Below are positions 18,201-29,281 of a stretch of 64,000 nucleotides of DNA, in pieces; position 1 is the stretch's first letter; every line of letters begins with the position of its first letter. A program made the position numbers and the translations under genes. Origin of the DNA: Granulicatella elegans ATCC 700633. GTDB lineage: Bacteria > Bacillota > Bacilli > Lactobacillales > Aerococcaceae. The stretch spans positions 1,136,911 through 1,200,910 of the forward strand of contig NZ_KI391971.1 in the NCBI RefSeq assembly GCF_000162475.2, read 5' to 3'. The notes under the pieces were generated by a model. That model was not told where the DNA came from, ran no database searches, and worked only from the letters and a program-made list of their open reading frames with translations.

Positions 18201-18893
18201 CTATTTTAAAACAGCAAATACAGTTTGAAGCATTACTTTTATATCTTGAGCAACACTTACTTCTTCAATATAATCAATATTATATTGCATTTTTTCTGGA
18301 AGGATCTTTTGGATATACGCTTCATCAGCTGTTAATCCTTGCTCCATCCATTTAGAAATTTTATCTGCTTCATTTCTAAACTCAATACTTGATTTTGAAG
18401 TGATTCCTGCTGGTAACAATAATGTAACCATCATTTCTTCAGAATAGGCATCTACGTATTTCTGTACTTCAGGACGAGTTCCTACAAAACTCATATCTCC
18501 AATTAACACATTAATCAATTGTGGTACTTCATCTAAACGGAAACTTCTAATCTTTTTCCCGATTTTTGTAATTCTTGAATCATTATCCTGAGTTACTAAT
18601 GGTCCCATTTTATCGGCATTCATTACCATTGTACGGAATTTAAAAATTCTAAATACTCTTCCATATGTCGTAATTCGTTGCTGTCGATAAAAGATAGGCC
18701 CACCATCTTCTAGTTTAATACAAATACTTAAAACTAGAAATACTGGTGATAGTATGACTAAAAGAATTAATGACAAACAGATGTCAAAAAGACGTTTGAA
18801 AAACAACGTCGCTTTTTTCTTTTGCAATACTTCCTCTGCTTTTAAAGTATAATGATTTCTCATAAACTCTGGCATTTGATGTTCTGTTTTCAT
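18201..18893 (-). CDS. Initiating phosphoglycosyl transferase (bacterial sugar transferase)
   Basis: A 230-residue monotopic phosphoglycosyl transferase. KRLFDICLSLILLVILSPVF forms the re-entrant membrane helix, followed by KLEDGGPIFYRQQRI, FKFRTM, the DEVPQLINVL catalytic neighbourhood and GDMSFVGTRPE. It transfers a sugar-1-phosphate from a UDP-sugar to undecaprenyl phosphate and begins the repeat unit, most likely with the amino sugar made by the next two genes. The frame can be read from 18965, but a TGCTATAAT promoter at 18928-18936 lies inside that extension. AGGAG sits 5 bases before the ATG at 18893, so this start is chosen. First gene of the cluster. Confidence 0.9.
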   Translation of the reverse strand: MKTEHQMPEFMRNHYTLKAEEVLQKKKATLFFKRLFDICLSLILLVILSPVFLVLSICIKLEDGGPIFYRQQRITTYGRVFRIFKFRTMVMNADKMGPLVTQDNDSRITKIGKKIRSFRLDEVPQLINVLIGDMSFVGTRPEVQKYVDAYSEEMMVTLLLPAGITSKSSIEFRNEADKISKWMEQGLTADEAYIQKILPEKMQYNIDYIEEVSVAQDIKVMLQTVFAVLK

Positions 18894-18927
18894 ATCTACT
18901 CCTCTCATGCCTAATAAACCTTCATCA

Positions 18928-18936
18928 TTATAGCAC
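18928..18936 (-). promoter_or_regulatory. Extended -10 promoter of the polysaccharide cluster
   Basis: TGCTATAAT on the minus strand (TGn plus perfect TATAAT); the -35 is weak. Predicted start of transcription is near 18921, about 28 bases before the ATG at 18893. Confidence 0.6.
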
Positions 18937-19050
18937 AAATTCGACCACTGGAATAGCTTTCCCACAGTTTTTTAATAAAACAAGGGATATTTTCTGATTT
19001 TTTCTTTATATTTTTTGACAATATTCCTTTTGTTTTCCTTAATTGCAACA

Positions 19051-19107
19051 AAAAAGACTTTTCATATAGTCATAGAGTTAAACTATGCTAGATTAGAAAA
19101 GTCCTTT
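19051..19107 (-). terminator. Terminator after coaBC
   Basis: GGACTTTTC pairs with GAAAAGTCT across a long loop, followed by a run of T on the minus strand. An inner ATAGTTTAACTCTAT hairpin extends the structure. Confidence 0.7.
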
Positions 19108-19118
19108 TTATTTTATTT

Positions 19119-20327
19119 TTATAAATGCTGAATTAAATTCTTCCAAATTTCTTTTGCTAATAACTGTTTAGAAACTTTCGGCAATAAAATTTCTTCACCT
19201 GTTTTTGATAGAATGGTTACTTGATGCATATCGGCACCAAAACCAATTGATTGATCTGAAACATCATTTGCAATAATAAAATCTGCATTCTTCTTAACAA
19301 GCTTTTGTTTGGCAAACTCAATGACTTGATGCGTTTCTGCTGCAAATCCGATTACCGTTTGCCCTTCTTTTTTCAAACTTCCTAATTGTTTTAAAATATC
19401 TGGATTTTTTACTAGAGTTAAAGTAATTTCATCTTCATCATCTATTTTTTTTATTTTTTGAGTTGCTGGTTCTTTTACTCGATAATCTGATACCGCCGCC
19501 ACCATAATAGCAATATCTACTGATGAAAAATGATTCAATACTTTTTCTTGCATGCCTCTAGCAGATTCCACATACTCAATTTTCACTCCTTTAGGAACAG
19601 GTAAAGCGGTTGTCGCAGAAATTAAAATAACTTCTGCTCCTTTTTTAACAGCATCTTCTGCTAATGCATACCCCATTTTCCCGGAAGAATCATTCGAAAT
19701 ATAGCGAACTGGATCAATTCTTTCTTTCGTTCCACCTGCTGTAATTAAAACTTTTTTCCCTAATAATGGCTGTTCTTCTTGCTCAAACAAATTCAATTCT
19801 TTGATTTGTTGAAGCACTTCCTCAGGTTCAGGTAATCTTCCTTTTCCTGAATATCCTTCTGCTAAGAAACCCACAGCTGGTTCAATGAAATGAACACCTT
19901 CTTTTTGTAATTGGGTACAATTTCTTACTGTAGCTGGATTTTCCCACATATGTTCATTCATAGCAGGAACAATCACTTTAGGAGCTGTTGTTGCAAGTAA
20001 TGCACTTGTCACAAAATTATCAGCAATTCCATTTGCCATCTTTGCAATTGTATTAGCTGTAGCCGGAATCACAATCGCTAATTCACTCCAGTCTGCAAAA
20101 TGAATATGTTGAACAACTGATGGATCATTTTCATCAAAAGTGTCCACCATTACTTTTTCTTTCGTTAATACTTGAAACGTCAAAGGTGAAACAAATTGAC
20201 AAGCTGATTGAGTCATTGCAACTTTTACTTGTGCACCTTCTTTTATTAATAATCTTACAAATAAAAGAGCTTTATATGCTGCAATTCCTCCTGTAACATA
20301 CACGGCTACTTTCTTTTGATTAAGCAT
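19119..20327 (-). CDS. coaBC: Bifunctional phosphopantothenoylcysteine synthetase/decarboxylase
   Basis: A 402-residue fusion for two steps of coenzyme A synthesis. The N-terminal FMN decarboxylase domain (CoaC, about 1-190) shows GGIAAYKALLFVRLL, the VIPATANTIAKMANGIADN region and VPAMNEHMWENPA. The C-terminal synthetase domain (CoaB) shows ITAGGTKERIDPVRYISNDS and KNPDIL. It joins cysteine to 4'-phosphopantothenate with CTP and decarboxylates the product. Overlaps the upstream pantothenate-transporter gene by 8 bases, which links vitamin uptake to its use. Confidence 0.95.
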   Translation of the reverse strand: MLNQKKVAVYVTGGIAAYKALLFVRLLIKEGAQVKVAMTQSACQFVSPLTFQVLTKEKVMVDTFDENDPSVVQHIHFADWSELAIVIPATANTIAKMANGIADNFVTSALLATTAPKVIVPAMNEHMWENPATVRNCTQLQKEGVHFIEPAVGFLAEGYSGKGRLPEPEEVLQQIKELNLFEQEEQPLLGKKVLITAGGTKERIDPVRYISNDSSGKMGYALAEDAVKKGAEVILISATTALPVPKGVKIEYVESARGMQEKVLNHFSSVDIAIMVAAVSDYRVKEPATQKIKKIDDEDEITLTLVKNPDILKQLGSLKKEGQTVIGFAAETHQVIEFAKQKLVKKNADFIIANDVSDQSIGFGADMHQVTILSKTGEEILLPKVSKQLLAKEIWKNLIQHL

Positions 20328-20919
20328 TTTTCATTCTCCGTTTTTCCATTAATTTTAAAAGAACTCCACCCACAACTGGTACAATAATAGCAGAAGCAAT
20401 AGCTTCCGGAACACCATTTGTTCCAACAATCGTCATTAAAAATACTGGTAATTCTCCAAGAGTTTTTTGTAATTTTTCAGCATATTGATTTCCTATAAGG
20501 AAATAAATTAAAGATAATACTAGAGTTGTGTTTAATAAGCTTCCAAAAGCTCCTACAATACTCATTCTCAAATGACTAGATGAAATAACTTTTTGTAAGG
20601 CTACGAAAAGTAGTCCGGAAAGTAATCCAACTAGTGCACGAGGAACAATTGCAATTAAAGGATTTGTAAACACTAATAAACTAATGGCACTTCCTGAAGT
20701 AAATGCTCGAATAAAAGAGCATACACCCCAAACCGTTCCTAGTAATAATCCCGTTTGCCATCCCATTATACAAGCACCAATAATCACTGTAATATGAATA
20801 ATCGTAATATCAATGACGAGTAATGGTAAATTCCCTAAAAACGGAATAAAACTTTGTAAAATAATAATTGAAATTAAAATGGCTGTGAAAACCAATTGAA
20901 AAATTTTATTTTTTTTCAT
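20320..20919 (-). CDS. panT: ECF transporter S component, probable pantothenate uptake (PanT)
   Basis: A 199-residue hydrophobic protein with about six membrane helices and a basic C-terminus (KLMEKRRMKNA), the size and pattern of ECF substrate-binding subunits. The GACIMGWQTGLLLG helix is typical. Substrate cannot be read from the sequence, but its overlap with coaBC is the standard context of PanT in Lactobacillales. It needs the shared EcfA/A'/T energising module encoded elsewhere. A promoter TTGCAT-N17-TATAAT lies 31-59 bases upstream of the ATG. Confidence 0.8.
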   Translation of the reverse strand: MKKNKIFQLVFTAILISIIILQSFIPFLGNLPLLVIDITIIHITVIIGACIMGWQTGLLLGTVWGVCSFIRAFTSGSAISLLVFTNPLIAIVPRALVGLLSGLLFVALQKVISSSHLRMSIVGAFGSLLNTTLVLSLIYFLIGNQYAEKLQKTLGELPVFLMTIVGTNGVPEAIASAIIVPVVGGVLLKLMEKRRMKNA

Positions 20920-20949
20920 ATAAACACCCCTATTAAGACATTTTCCCTC

Positions 20950-20978
20950 ATTATACTCTTTGAAAATCTATCATGCAA
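20950..20978 (-). promoter_or_regulatory. Promoter of panT-coaBC
   Basis: Minus strand TTGCAT (20973-20978), 17-base spacer, perfect TATAAT (20950-20955); leader about 24 bases. Confidence 0.65.
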
Positions 20979-21062
20979 TGACAAAATCATTTATCTAAAG
21001 TTATTCGCTAAACACCCTTTATCCCTCAAATATTCTAAATAGATACTTCCTATATGATTAAT

Positions 21063-22106
21063 CTATTTGTTTTCAAAATATGCTCGTACTTTTGGAGTTA
21101 CCTCACGTCCAAATAATTCAATTGCTTTTAAAATATCTTCATGTTGCATAGACCCTAATGGTAAATGTAACATAAAACGGTCTAGCCCCAACACTTCAAT
21201 CATTTTAATTAATTTATTAGCTACTGTATCAGGGCTACCAACTACCATTGCTCCTTCTGGGCTAACACTTGATAAATATTGTTCAAATGTTAATGGTTGC
21301 CAAAATGGACGGTCTTTTGAAATTGCATCGACAACTTGTTTCGTTGGATGGAAATATTTTTGAATCGCTTCTTCATCTGTTTCAGCAATAAATCCCCATG
21401 AATGAGATGCTACTTTTAATTGTTTTTCAGAGTACCCGGATGCAATTCCAATTTTTTTATAATAATTTATTAATCCTTTAAAATTCTCATACTTTCCACC
21501 AATAATGGCATATGCAATCGGCAATCCTTTTTGTGCAATCTTAACGGTAGATTCTGCATTTCCACCAGTTGCTACCCAAATCGGAAAATCTTCTTGGACA
21601 GCACGTGGATATACTCCTTTATGATTAACTGTTTGAGTCAACTTCCCTTTCCAATCTAATATTTCTTCTTCCTTAATTTTTTCAAGCATCTCCAATTTTT
21701 CATCAAATAATTCTTCATAGTTGGATAAACTATAACCAAACAGTGGGAATGATTCTGTAAAAGAGCCACGTCCTACCATTATTTCACTTCGTCCATTTGA
21801 AATGGCATCAATAGTTGCAAATTGTTGATACACTCGTATTGGATCAGTAGAAGATAATACTGTTACTGCTGAACTTAATTTAATATTCTTTGTAACAGCT
21901 GCTCCTGCTGCTAATATTATTTCCGGCGCAGAAACCGCAAAATCTTTACGATGATGCTCGCCAATCGCATAAATATCCAAACCTACTTCATCTGCTAATT
22001 TCATCTCTTCTATTAATTCACGAATGCGTTCATCATGTGTAGGAGTAATGCCTGTTTCTTCAATTTTAGTTGTTTCACCAAAAGTACTAATTCCTAATTC
22101 AATCAT
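21063..22106 (-). CDS. LLM-class flavin-dependent oxidoreductase
   Basis: A 347-residue luciferase-like monooxygenase. LADEVGLDIYAIGEHHRKDF, SSAVTVLSSTDPIRVYQQFA and the GRGSFTESFPLFGY segment match the bacterial-luciferase fold with its FMN/F420-type pocket. Single-component LLM proteins of this size are common in Firmicutes and most have no known substrate. It stands alone between the terminator of ptsI and the panT promoter. AGGAGAAG precedes the ATG. Confidence 0.85.
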   Translation of the reverse strand: MIELGISTFGETTKIEETGITPTHDERIRELIEEMKLADEVGLDIYAIGEHHRKDFAVSAPEIILAAGAAVTKNIKLSSAVTVLSSTDPIRVYQQFATIDAISNGRSEIMVGRGSFTESFPLFGYSLSNYEELFDEKLEMLEKIKEEEILDWKGKLTQTVNHKGVYPRAVQEDFPIWVATGGNAESTVKIAQKGLPIAYAIIGGKYENFKGLINYYKKIGIASGYSEKQLKVASHSWGFIAETDEEAIQKYFHPTKQVVDAISKDRPFWQPLTFEQYLSSVSPEGAMVVGSPDTVANKLIKMIEVLGLDRFMLHLPLGSMQHEDILKAIELFGREVTPKVRAYFENK

Positions 22107-22202
22107 GATACTTCTCCTTTAATCTTTAATATCAAAATAATTGTCTCAAATTTAAGAATCTTAGTCGATTATTTTGCTTATCGACATATACATCGTTAGA
22201 AA

Positions 22203-22231
22203 CAAAAAAAGAGTGAGATTTCTCTCACTCT
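22203..22231 (-). terminator. Terminator of ptsHI
   Basis: AGAGTGAGA / TCTCACTCT stem with a run of seven T on the minus strand, just after the ptsI stop codon. Confidence 0.9.
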
Positions 22232-22244
22232 AAATCATTTCAAA

Positions 22245-23972
22245 TTATAGTTTTGAAACTGCTTCTTCAACTAATGCTTCAACTTCTTGTACTGTTGCAC
22301 ATTCATTGATGGCTTTATCTGCTAATGCTTTCATATCTTCTAATGTTAATTTAGAAATTAAGCTACGTGTTTTTAATACGCTTGATGCAGACATTGAGAA
22401 CTCATCTAAGCCTAAACCAACAAGTAATGGTACAGCTGTTTGATCTCCAGCCATTTCTCCACACATTCCAGCCCATTTACCTTCTTTATGAGCTGAATCA
22501 ATAACATGTTTAATTAATGTTAAGATTGATGGATTATATGGTTGGTATAAGTATGAAACGCGTTCGTTCATACGGTCAGCAGCCATTGTATATTGGATTA
22601 AGTCATTTGTTCCAATACTGAAGAAATCAACTTCTTTTGCAAATTGATGTGCTAATACTGCTGCTGCAGGAATTTCAATCATAATCCCTACTTGAATGTC
22701 ATCGCTAACTGCAACACCTTCTGCAACTAATTTAGCTTTTTCTTCTAATAATAATGCTTTTGCTCCACGGAAATCGTTTAATGTCGCAATCATTGGGAAC
22801 ATGATACGTAATTTACCGTAAACTGATGCACGTAATAATGCACGTAATTGTGTACGGAACATTTCAGGTTCATTTAATGAAATACGAATCGCACGGTATC
22901 CTAAGAATGGATTCATTTCGTGTGGTAATGGTAAATATGGTAATTCTTTATCCCCACCGATGTCCATTGTACGAACAACAACAGGTTTACCATTCATGCC
23001 TTCTAATACTGCTTTATAAGCCTCAAATTGATCTTCTTCAGTTGGCATATCATGAGAATCCATGTATAAGAATTCTGTACGGTATAAACCAACACCTTCA
23101 GCACCATTATGGATTACTCCTTCTAAATCTTTTGGAGTTCCAATATTTGCTGCTAATTCAACTTGATGACCATCTTTTGTAAATGTATCAGCATCTTTTA
23201 ATTTTTCCCATTCAGCTTGTTGCGCTGCAAATGCTTCTGCTTTCGCACGGTATTCAGCAACTACATCTTCAGAAGGATTTAAGAATACATCTCCTGATAA
23301 ACCGTCGATAATGATTAAATCACCATCTTTAGCTAATGATGTAATTTCTTTTGTACCTACAATTGCAGGGATTTCTAATGAACGAGCCATAATTGCTGAG
23401 TGAGAAGTACGTCCACCGATATCTGTTACGAACGCTTTAACATATTTACGATTTAATTGTGCTGTATCACTTGGAGTTAAATCTCCAGCAACAACTACTA
23501 CTTCATCTTTGATTGTAGCTGGGCTAGGGATTTTAACACCTAATAAATTCGCTAAAATACGTTTTGAAACGTCACGAATATCAGCTGCACGTTCTTGCAT
23601 GTATGGATTATCTTCCATGCCAGCAAAAATGCTAATAAACATATCTGAAACTTCTTTCAAAGCATGTTCTGCATTAACTTTTTGAGAAGTAATCGCATCT
23701 TTTACTTGACCTACTAATTCAGGGTCACTTAAAACCATTAAGTGAGCTTCAAATACTTGAGCTTCTTCTTCTCCTAAATTTTTTAATGCTGTTTCTTTAA
23801 TTAATTCAATCTCTTTAGTCGATACTACTAAAGCTTCTTCTAAACGAGAGATTTCTTTATCTGTGTCTTCTACACTAATTTTTGTAAAGCTTAAATCTGG
23901 CTCAGTTAATGTATAAACTTTTGCGATTGCAATGCCATCACTGGCTGCAATACCTTGTAAAGTTGGTTTCAT
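22245..23972 (-). CDS. ptsI: PTS enzyme I (phosphoenolpyruvate-protein phosphotransferase)
   Basis: Full-length enzyme I of 575 residues. The phospho-histidine lies in [24 protein letters not shown]-binding motifs are [35 protein letters not shown] and the catalytic-Cys element [13 protein letters not shown]. It takes phosphate from PEP and passes it to HPr in the cytoplasm. It follows ptsH with one base between, the standard operon. A strong terminator closes the unit. Confidence 0.97.
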   Translation of the reverse strand: MKPTLQGIAASDGIAIAKVYTLTEPDLSFTKISVEDTDKEISRLEEALVVSTKEIELIKETALKNLGEEEAQVFEAHLMVLSDPELVGQVKDAITSQKVNAEHALKEVSDMFISIFAGMEDNPYMQERAADIRDVSKRILANLLGVKIPSPATIKDEVVVVAGDLTPSDTAQLNRKYVKAFVTDIGGRTSHSAIMARSLEIPAIVGTKEITSLAKDGDLIIIDGLSGDVFLNPSEDVVAEYRAKAEAFAAQQAEWEKLKDADTFTKDGHQVELAANIGTPKDLEGVIHNGAEGVGLYRTEFLYMDSHDMPTEEDQFEAYKAVLEGMNGKPVVVRTMDIGGDKELPYLPLPHEMNPFLGYRAIRISLNEPEMFRTQLRALLRASVYGKLRIMFPMIATLNDFRGAKALLLEEKAKLVAEGVAVSDDIQVGIMIEIPAAAVLAHQFAKEVDFFSIGTNDLIQYTMAADRMNERVSYLYQPYNPSILTLIKHVIDSAHKEGKWAGMCGEMAGDQTAVPLLVGLGLDEFSMSASSVLKTRSLISKLTLEDMKALADKAINECATVQEVEALVEEAVSKL

Positions 23973-23973
23973 A

Positions 23974-24240
23974 TTACTCAGCTAATCCTTCTTTTTTAAG
24001 TGTTTCTTCGATTCCAGCAAGAGCTTCTGCTGCATCTTCACCATCAGCTGTAATAACTACGTCAGCACCTTGACCAACACCTAATGACATAACGCCCATA
24101 ATTGATTTTAAGTTAACAGATTTACCTTTGTATTCTAATTGAATATCTGAAGCAAATTTGCTAGCTGTTTGAACTAATAATGTCGCTGGACGAGCGTGAA
24201 TTCCTGTTTCTGCAATTACGTGATATTCTTTCTTTTCCAT
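23974..24240 (-). CDS. ptsH: PTS phosphocarrier protein HPr
   Basis: An 88-residue HPr. The phospho-His is in [19 protein letters not shown] (His15 region) and the regulatory Ser46 in [16 protein letters not shown], the site used by HPr kinase for catabolite control in Firmicutes. AAAGGAG precedes the ATG. Upstream (24294-24316) two GTATAC palindromes flank CGTTTGCTAG; part of this resembles a weak catabolite-responsive element, but I do not claim one. Confidence 0.97.
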   Translation of the reverse strand: MEKKEYHVIAETGIHARPATLLVQTASKFASDIQLEYKGKSVNLKSIMGVMSLGVGQGADVVITADGEDAAEALAGIEETLKKEGLAE

Positions 24241-24514
24241 GAAAAAAACTCCTTTTAAATATAAAATTTTTTATTAAGGAATGTTCCCTCACTAGTATAC
24301 CTAGCAAACGTATACACTCCTCTCATTAAGTTAGGTTACCATGTTTTTATGAATTTAACAACTATTTCTATCCATATTTTAATAATTTTTTTATCATCAT
24401 TTACGATTTCATCTTCTAGATTATGTTTTTTCATTTTTTTGAACTTTAATAATGAATTTTTCAGAAAAAGAGAGTATAATAACAGAAAGAGATTACAGTA
24501 AAGGGTGTATGAAA

Positions 24515-24814
24515 ATGAAGTTAATTGATATTACTAATAGTCACTTAAAACTTGTTAAAGAACAATTAGCCAATACGGATGCATTTTTTGTAAAAGTGTA
24601 TTCACTAGGACAAACAACTGTTATTTATGAAGATGCTGCTACTCATAAAGATATCGTTATTCTCAACCGTAAGCGTCGTGTAAAAGAGAATGAAATTGAA
24701 TTTGTTGTTCATCGTTTGCTTCATACTACTTGCGATGATTTAGATATTATTTATGCAGATAATTTTGTTGAAATTAGTATTCCAGTAGAGAAACCAAAAA
24801 TAAACTTTTCTTAG
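24515..24814 (+). CDS. DUF1827 family protein
   Basis: A 99-residue soluble protein (MKLIDITNSHLKLVKEQLAN start) that matches the DUF1827 family of streptococci, enterococci and relatives; function unknown. The frame can be extended upstream to 24452, but a TATAAT box at 24475-24480 lies inside that extension. AAAGGG at 24500-24505 has nine-base spacing to the ATG at 24515. An in-frame ATG at 24509 is a close alternative. It is the only plus-strand gene between the Mga regulator and 46.5 kb. Confidence 0.8.
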   Translation: MKLIDITNSHLKLVKEQLANTDAFFVKVYSLGQTTVIYEDAATHKDIVILNRKRRVKENEIEFVVHRLLHTTCDDLDIIYADNFVEISIPVEKPKINFS

Positions 24815-24858
24815 AATGTTCTTAAGAACACCTGTACTGTTACGATTATAAATATTAA

Positions 24859-24895
24859 AAACGAGATTGAACTTTTTCAATCTCGTTTTTCTTTT
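24859..24895. terminator. Bidirectional terminator between DUF1827 gene and pyrE
   Basis: ACGAGATTGAA / TTCAATCTCGT, an 11-bp perfect stem with A-run and T-run flanks, serving the converging genes. Confidence 0.9.
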
Positions 24896-25513
24896 TTAAG
24901 ATAATTGATTTCTCCACTCTAATAATTTTTCCACATCTTCTTGGTGAATATATTCTGAATCCACTGCTTCTTTTACCAAAACAGGGTAATTGGTTAATGT
25001 AATATATTCCACTCCTGCTTGAGAAAAAGCTTCATGAGCTTTAGTTAACTCATAACTAAAAATTGCTACAACACCTAATACTTCAGCTCCTGCTTCTCTT
25101 AAAGCTTTTGCGACTTTTAAAGATGACAAACCTGTAGAAATTAAATCTTCAATAATAACTACTTTTTGTCCTTCTAATACTCTTCCTTCAATTTGATTGG
25201 TTTTCCCATGTTTTTTTGCAGAATCTCGAACATAAATCATCGGTAAATCTAACAATTCACTGACCCAAGCAGCATGAGGAATACCTGCTGTTGCAGTTCC
25301 AGCTATAACTTCTACTGCTGGATATTTTTCTTTTATAACTTCTACCATTCCTGCAGCAATTTCTCTACGAATACTTGGATAAGACATTGTAATTCGATTA
25401 TCACAATAAATTGGTGATTTAATGCCTGATGTCCATGTAAAATAATCATTTGGTCTTAATGCTACAGCTTGAATAGCTAATAAGTCTTTGGCAAGTTTAC
25501 CTTCTAATGTCAT
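24896..25513 (-). CDS. pyrE: Orotate phosphoribosyltransferase
   Basis: A 205-residue PRTase. The PRPP motif is [20 protein letters not shown], and [20 protein letters not shown] is the second family element. It makes OMP from orotate and PRPP. Last gene of the pyr operon, 11 bases after pyrF, ending at the bidirectional terminator. Confidence 0.95.
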   Translation of the reverse strand: MTLEGKLAKDLLAIQAVALRPNDYFTWTSGIKSPIYCDNRITMSYPSIRREIAAGMVEVIKEKYPAVEVIAGTATAGIPHAAWVSELLDLPMIYVRDSAKKHGKTNQIEGRVLEGQKVVIIEDLISTGLSSLKVAKALREAGAEVLGVVAIFSYELTKAHEAFSQAGVEYITLTNYPVLVKEAVDSEYIHQEDVEKLLEWRNQLS

Positions 25514-25524
25514 ATTTTTCTCCT

Positions 25525-26223
25525 TTATTTTGTAAATTGTTCTTTAATAAAATGATATACTTCTACTGGCTTTTCTGCCTTTGTAATCGAACGACCTACA
25601 ACAATATGCGTACTTCCTTCAACACTTGCAACTTTAGGAGTTGCCACACGTTTTTGATCACCTACTTCATCTGTTTCAAGTCGAATCCCAGGAGTCACTT
25701 TTAAGAAGTCTTCTCCACAATTTTCAGTAATTTTCCCTGCTTCCCAAACAGACGAAACAACTCCATCTAAACCTGCTTGTTTTGCTAACTTCGCATAATG
25801 AATCACACTTTTCTCTAAAGTAAGAGGGATACATTGATACTCTCTCATATCTTGTTCTGAAGTAGAAGTTAATTGAGTAATGGCAATAACATTTGTGTCA
25901 AAACTTCCACCATCTACCATCCCTTGTTTAGCTGCTTTCAACATTTCATAGCCACCTGCAGCATGTACGGTTAAAATATCCACATGAAACTGCGCCAATC
26001 CTTTTGCAGCCCCATAAACCGTATTAGGAATATCATGTAATTTTAAGTCCAAAAAAATTTTATGTCCTAATTTTTTTATTTGCTCAACAACTACTTGTCC
26101 ATTTTGTAAATATAATTCTAAGCCAATTTTTACAAATAATTTCTCGTCTCCAAATTTTTCTAAAAATTCTAATGATTCCTCCACTGTTGGAAAATCTAAT
26201 GCAACAATGACTTCTTTTTTCAT
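25525..26223 (-). CDS. pyrF: Orotidine-5'-phosphate decarboxylase
   Basis: A 232-residue OMP decarboxylase with the catalytic D-K-H-D element in [32 protein letters not shown] is the C-terminal phosphate loop. It gives UMP, the last step of the pathway. Start ATG is supported by AAGGAG. Confidence 0.96.
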   Translation of the reverse strand: MKKEVIVALDFPTVEESLEFLEKFGDEKLFVKIGLELYLQNGQVVVEQIKKLGHKIFLDLKLHDIPNTVYGAAKGLAQFHVDILTVHAAGGYEMLKAAKQGMVDGGSFDTNVIAITQLTSTSEQDMREYQCIPLTLEKSVIHYAKLAKQAGLDGVVSSVWEAGKITENCGEDFLKVTPGIRLETDEVGDQKRVATPKVASVEGSTHIVVGRSITKAEKPVEVYHFIKEQFTK

Positions 26224-26238
26224 CCTACCACTCCTTCT

Positions 26239-27162
<924 letters not shown>

Positions 27163-27927
27163 CTATAGTGCTAACTCTCTTGTGTCATATACAGGCCCAT
27201 CATAACAAACTCTTGAAATTGTACCGTCTTTTTTCTCGCAAACACAGGCATAACAAGCTCCTACCCCACAAGCCATTCGCTCTTCTAGGGATACATATCC
27301 CATTTTTTCCTCATCAATTTTAGTTAAGGCTTTTAACATGGCAAATGGTCCGCAACTAAAATATTTATGATAGTCTACTGCATATTTTTTTATAACATCT
27401 GTTACAAAACCTTTTTCACCATAACTACCATCAGCAGTTGCGATATACGTTGTACCTAGTTGTGCAAATTCATTTTCATAAAAAACATCTTTAATATTAT
27501 TAAATCCTAATATATGAATCGTCTGGATTCCTTTTTTCTGAAATTGCTTCGCTAATTCATATAATGGAGGTACACCAATTCCACCACCAACAATCAGAGC
27601 TATTTGTCCTTCTTCTAAAACTTCTAAATCATATCCTTTTCCAAGTGGACCTAAAATATCTACTATTTCTCCTTCTTTTAATTCAGAGATAATCTTCGTT
27701 CCTGCACCATCTGCACGATAGACAATAACAAATGATTTTTTTTCATGATTAATTTCGCAAATGGAAATCGGTCTTCTTAATAGAAATTCATAACTATTAT
27801 TAACTTTAATATTGACAAATTGCCCAGGTGTCGTCATTTCTTGAACGATGTCCCCCTGTAATTCCATTCGAAATATTTTATCCGCAATTTTTTCATTACT
27901 GATAACCCTTGTCATATAAGTATCCAT
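27163..27927 (-). CDS. pyrK: Dihydroorotate dehydrogenase electron-transfer subunit
   Basis: A 254-residue FAD and 2Fe-2S protein. LLRRPISIC binds FAD, VGGGIGVPPLYELA is the NAD loop, and the cluster Cys residues are in MACGVGACYACVC plus the later Cys near RVCYDGP. It connects PyrD to NAD+. Located six bases upstream of pyrD. Confidence 0.95.
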   Translation of the reverse strand: MDTYMTRVISNEKIADKIFRMELQGDIVQEMTTPGQFVNIKVNNSYEFLLRRPISICEINHEKKSFVIVYRADGAGTKIISELKEGEIVDILGPLGKGYDLEVLEEGQIALIVGGGIGVPPLYELAKQFQKKGIQTIHILGFNNIKDVFYENEFAQLGTTYIATADGSYGEKGFVTDVIKKYAVDYHKYFSCGPFAMLKALTKIDEEKMGYVSLEERMACGVGACYACVCEKKDGTISRVCYDGPVYDTRELAL

Positions 27928-27984
27928 ACAAATACTCCTTTACCATTTTTCATTTGCTTATTAACTATTAAAATCATTCATTCC

Positions 27985-29268
27985 TTATAAATCGGTGAAA
28001 ACTTCCTTATCTTGATACGCAATTCTTCCTTCACATAAAGTTAACACTGGAATCCCATATATTTTCTCACCAATATATGGAGTATTACGTCCTTTTGATA
28101 AAAATTGATTTGGATCAATCTCCATTGATTTTTCTAAATCAATAATGACTAAATCAGCGAATCCATTTTCTTTTAATCGACCATACGGCAATTCAAAGGT
28201 ATCTGCTACATTTTCACTCATCTTCTTCACTAGAAAATCTAATGAAAAAACTCCTGGTTTAACGAATTTTGTATAAAGTTGACTAAAAGCTGTTTCACTA
28301 CCGACTATTCCAAATGCTGCTTTTGTCATTGTTAATTCCTTTTCATATGGTGCATGAGGTGCATGGTCTGTAGCAATTACATCAATGGTTCCATCTAATA
28401 GTCCTGCAATTAAAGCATTGTGATCTTCAGCTGATCTTAATGGTGGATTCATTTTCCACATTCCATTGTCTTCTGGAATATCCATTTCATTACTTAATAA
28501 ATGATGAGGACATACCTCACACGTCACTTTAATCCCAGCAGCTTTTGCATCTCTTACGACTCTGACAGATTCTTTTGTAGAAACATGACAAACATGGTAA
28601 TGACAACCTGTTGCTTCTGCTAACAACACATCTCGAGCAATTTGAACACTTTCGCAAACAGATGGAATACCTGGCAATTGCAATTCTCTACTTCTTCTTC
28701 CACAGTGCATACAACCACCACGAATGAGTGAATTATCTTCACAATGAGCCACAATCGCTTTATCAAGACTTGCAGCAACTTTCATTGATTCAAACATCAT
28801 ATTCGCATCTTGAACGCCACGACCATCATCACTAAAGGCAAAAACGTAATTTGCTAATTCTTTAAAATCAGCATATTCCTTTCCTTGCTCTCCTTTTGTA
28901 ATCGCTCCAAAAGGAATGGCACGAATCACTGAATCACGTTCAATAATATCTAATTGCAATTTTAAATTTTCATAACAATCTGGAACAGGATTTAAGTTCG
29001 GCATTGGCATTGCAGTCGTAAATCCACCACGTGCTGCAGCTCTTGATGCATGATAAATCGTTTCCTTATATTCAAAGCCCGGTTCTCTCCAGTGAACATG
29101 AACATCGATAAATCCAGGAGAAATAAATTTTCCTTTTAAATCTAGAACTTTTGCTTCAGTATTTTCAATTGAATCAGAAATTTGAATAATTTTTTTCCCA
29201 TCAATTAAAAGATCTTTTTGAACTAAAACACCTTGTTCTAAAATTTGACCATTTTTTAAAAGTAACAT
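27985..29268 (-). CDS. pyrC: Dihydroorotase
   Basis: A 427-residue class I amidohydrolase. Metal ligands are in DVHVHWREPG, AHCEDNS, CHYHVCHVS and IATDHAPHAPYEKE. It cyclises carbamoyl aspartate to dihydroorotate. The frame continues 45 bases upstream into pyrB, but AAAGGAGA six bases before the ATG at 29268 fixes the start here, 13 bases after the pyrB stop. Confidence 0.95.
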   Translation of the reverse strand: MLLLKNGQILEQGVLVQKDLLIDGKKIIQISDSIENTEAKVLDLKGKFISPGFIDVHVHWREPGFEYKETIYHASRAAARGGFTTAMPMPNLNPVPDCYENLKLQLDIIERDSVIRAIPFGAITKGEQGKEYADFKELANYVFAFSDDGRGVQDANMMFESMKVAASLDKAIVAHCEDNSLIRGGCMHCGRRSRELQLPGIPSVCESVQIARDVLLAEATGCHYHVCHVSTKESVRVVRDAKAAGIKVTCEVCPHHLLSNEMDIPEDNGMWKMNPPLRSAEDHNALIAGLLDGTIDVIATDHAPHAPYEKELTMTKAAFGIVGSETAFSQLYTKFVKPGVFSLDFLVKKMSENVADTFELPYGRLKENGFADLVIIDLEKSMEIDPNQFLSKGRNTPYIGEKIYGIPVLTLCEGRIAYQDKEVFTDL

Positions 29269-29281
29269 TAGTTTCTCCTTT

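Noticed and set aside
18894-18965. Longer start for the initiating sugar transferase
   Set aside because: An extended -10 promoter lies within the extension and a good ribosome site precedes the internal ATG at 18893.
24294-24316. Catabolite-responsive element before ptsH
   Set aside because: Only a partial match to the consensus; the GTATAC pairs explain the symmetry as well.
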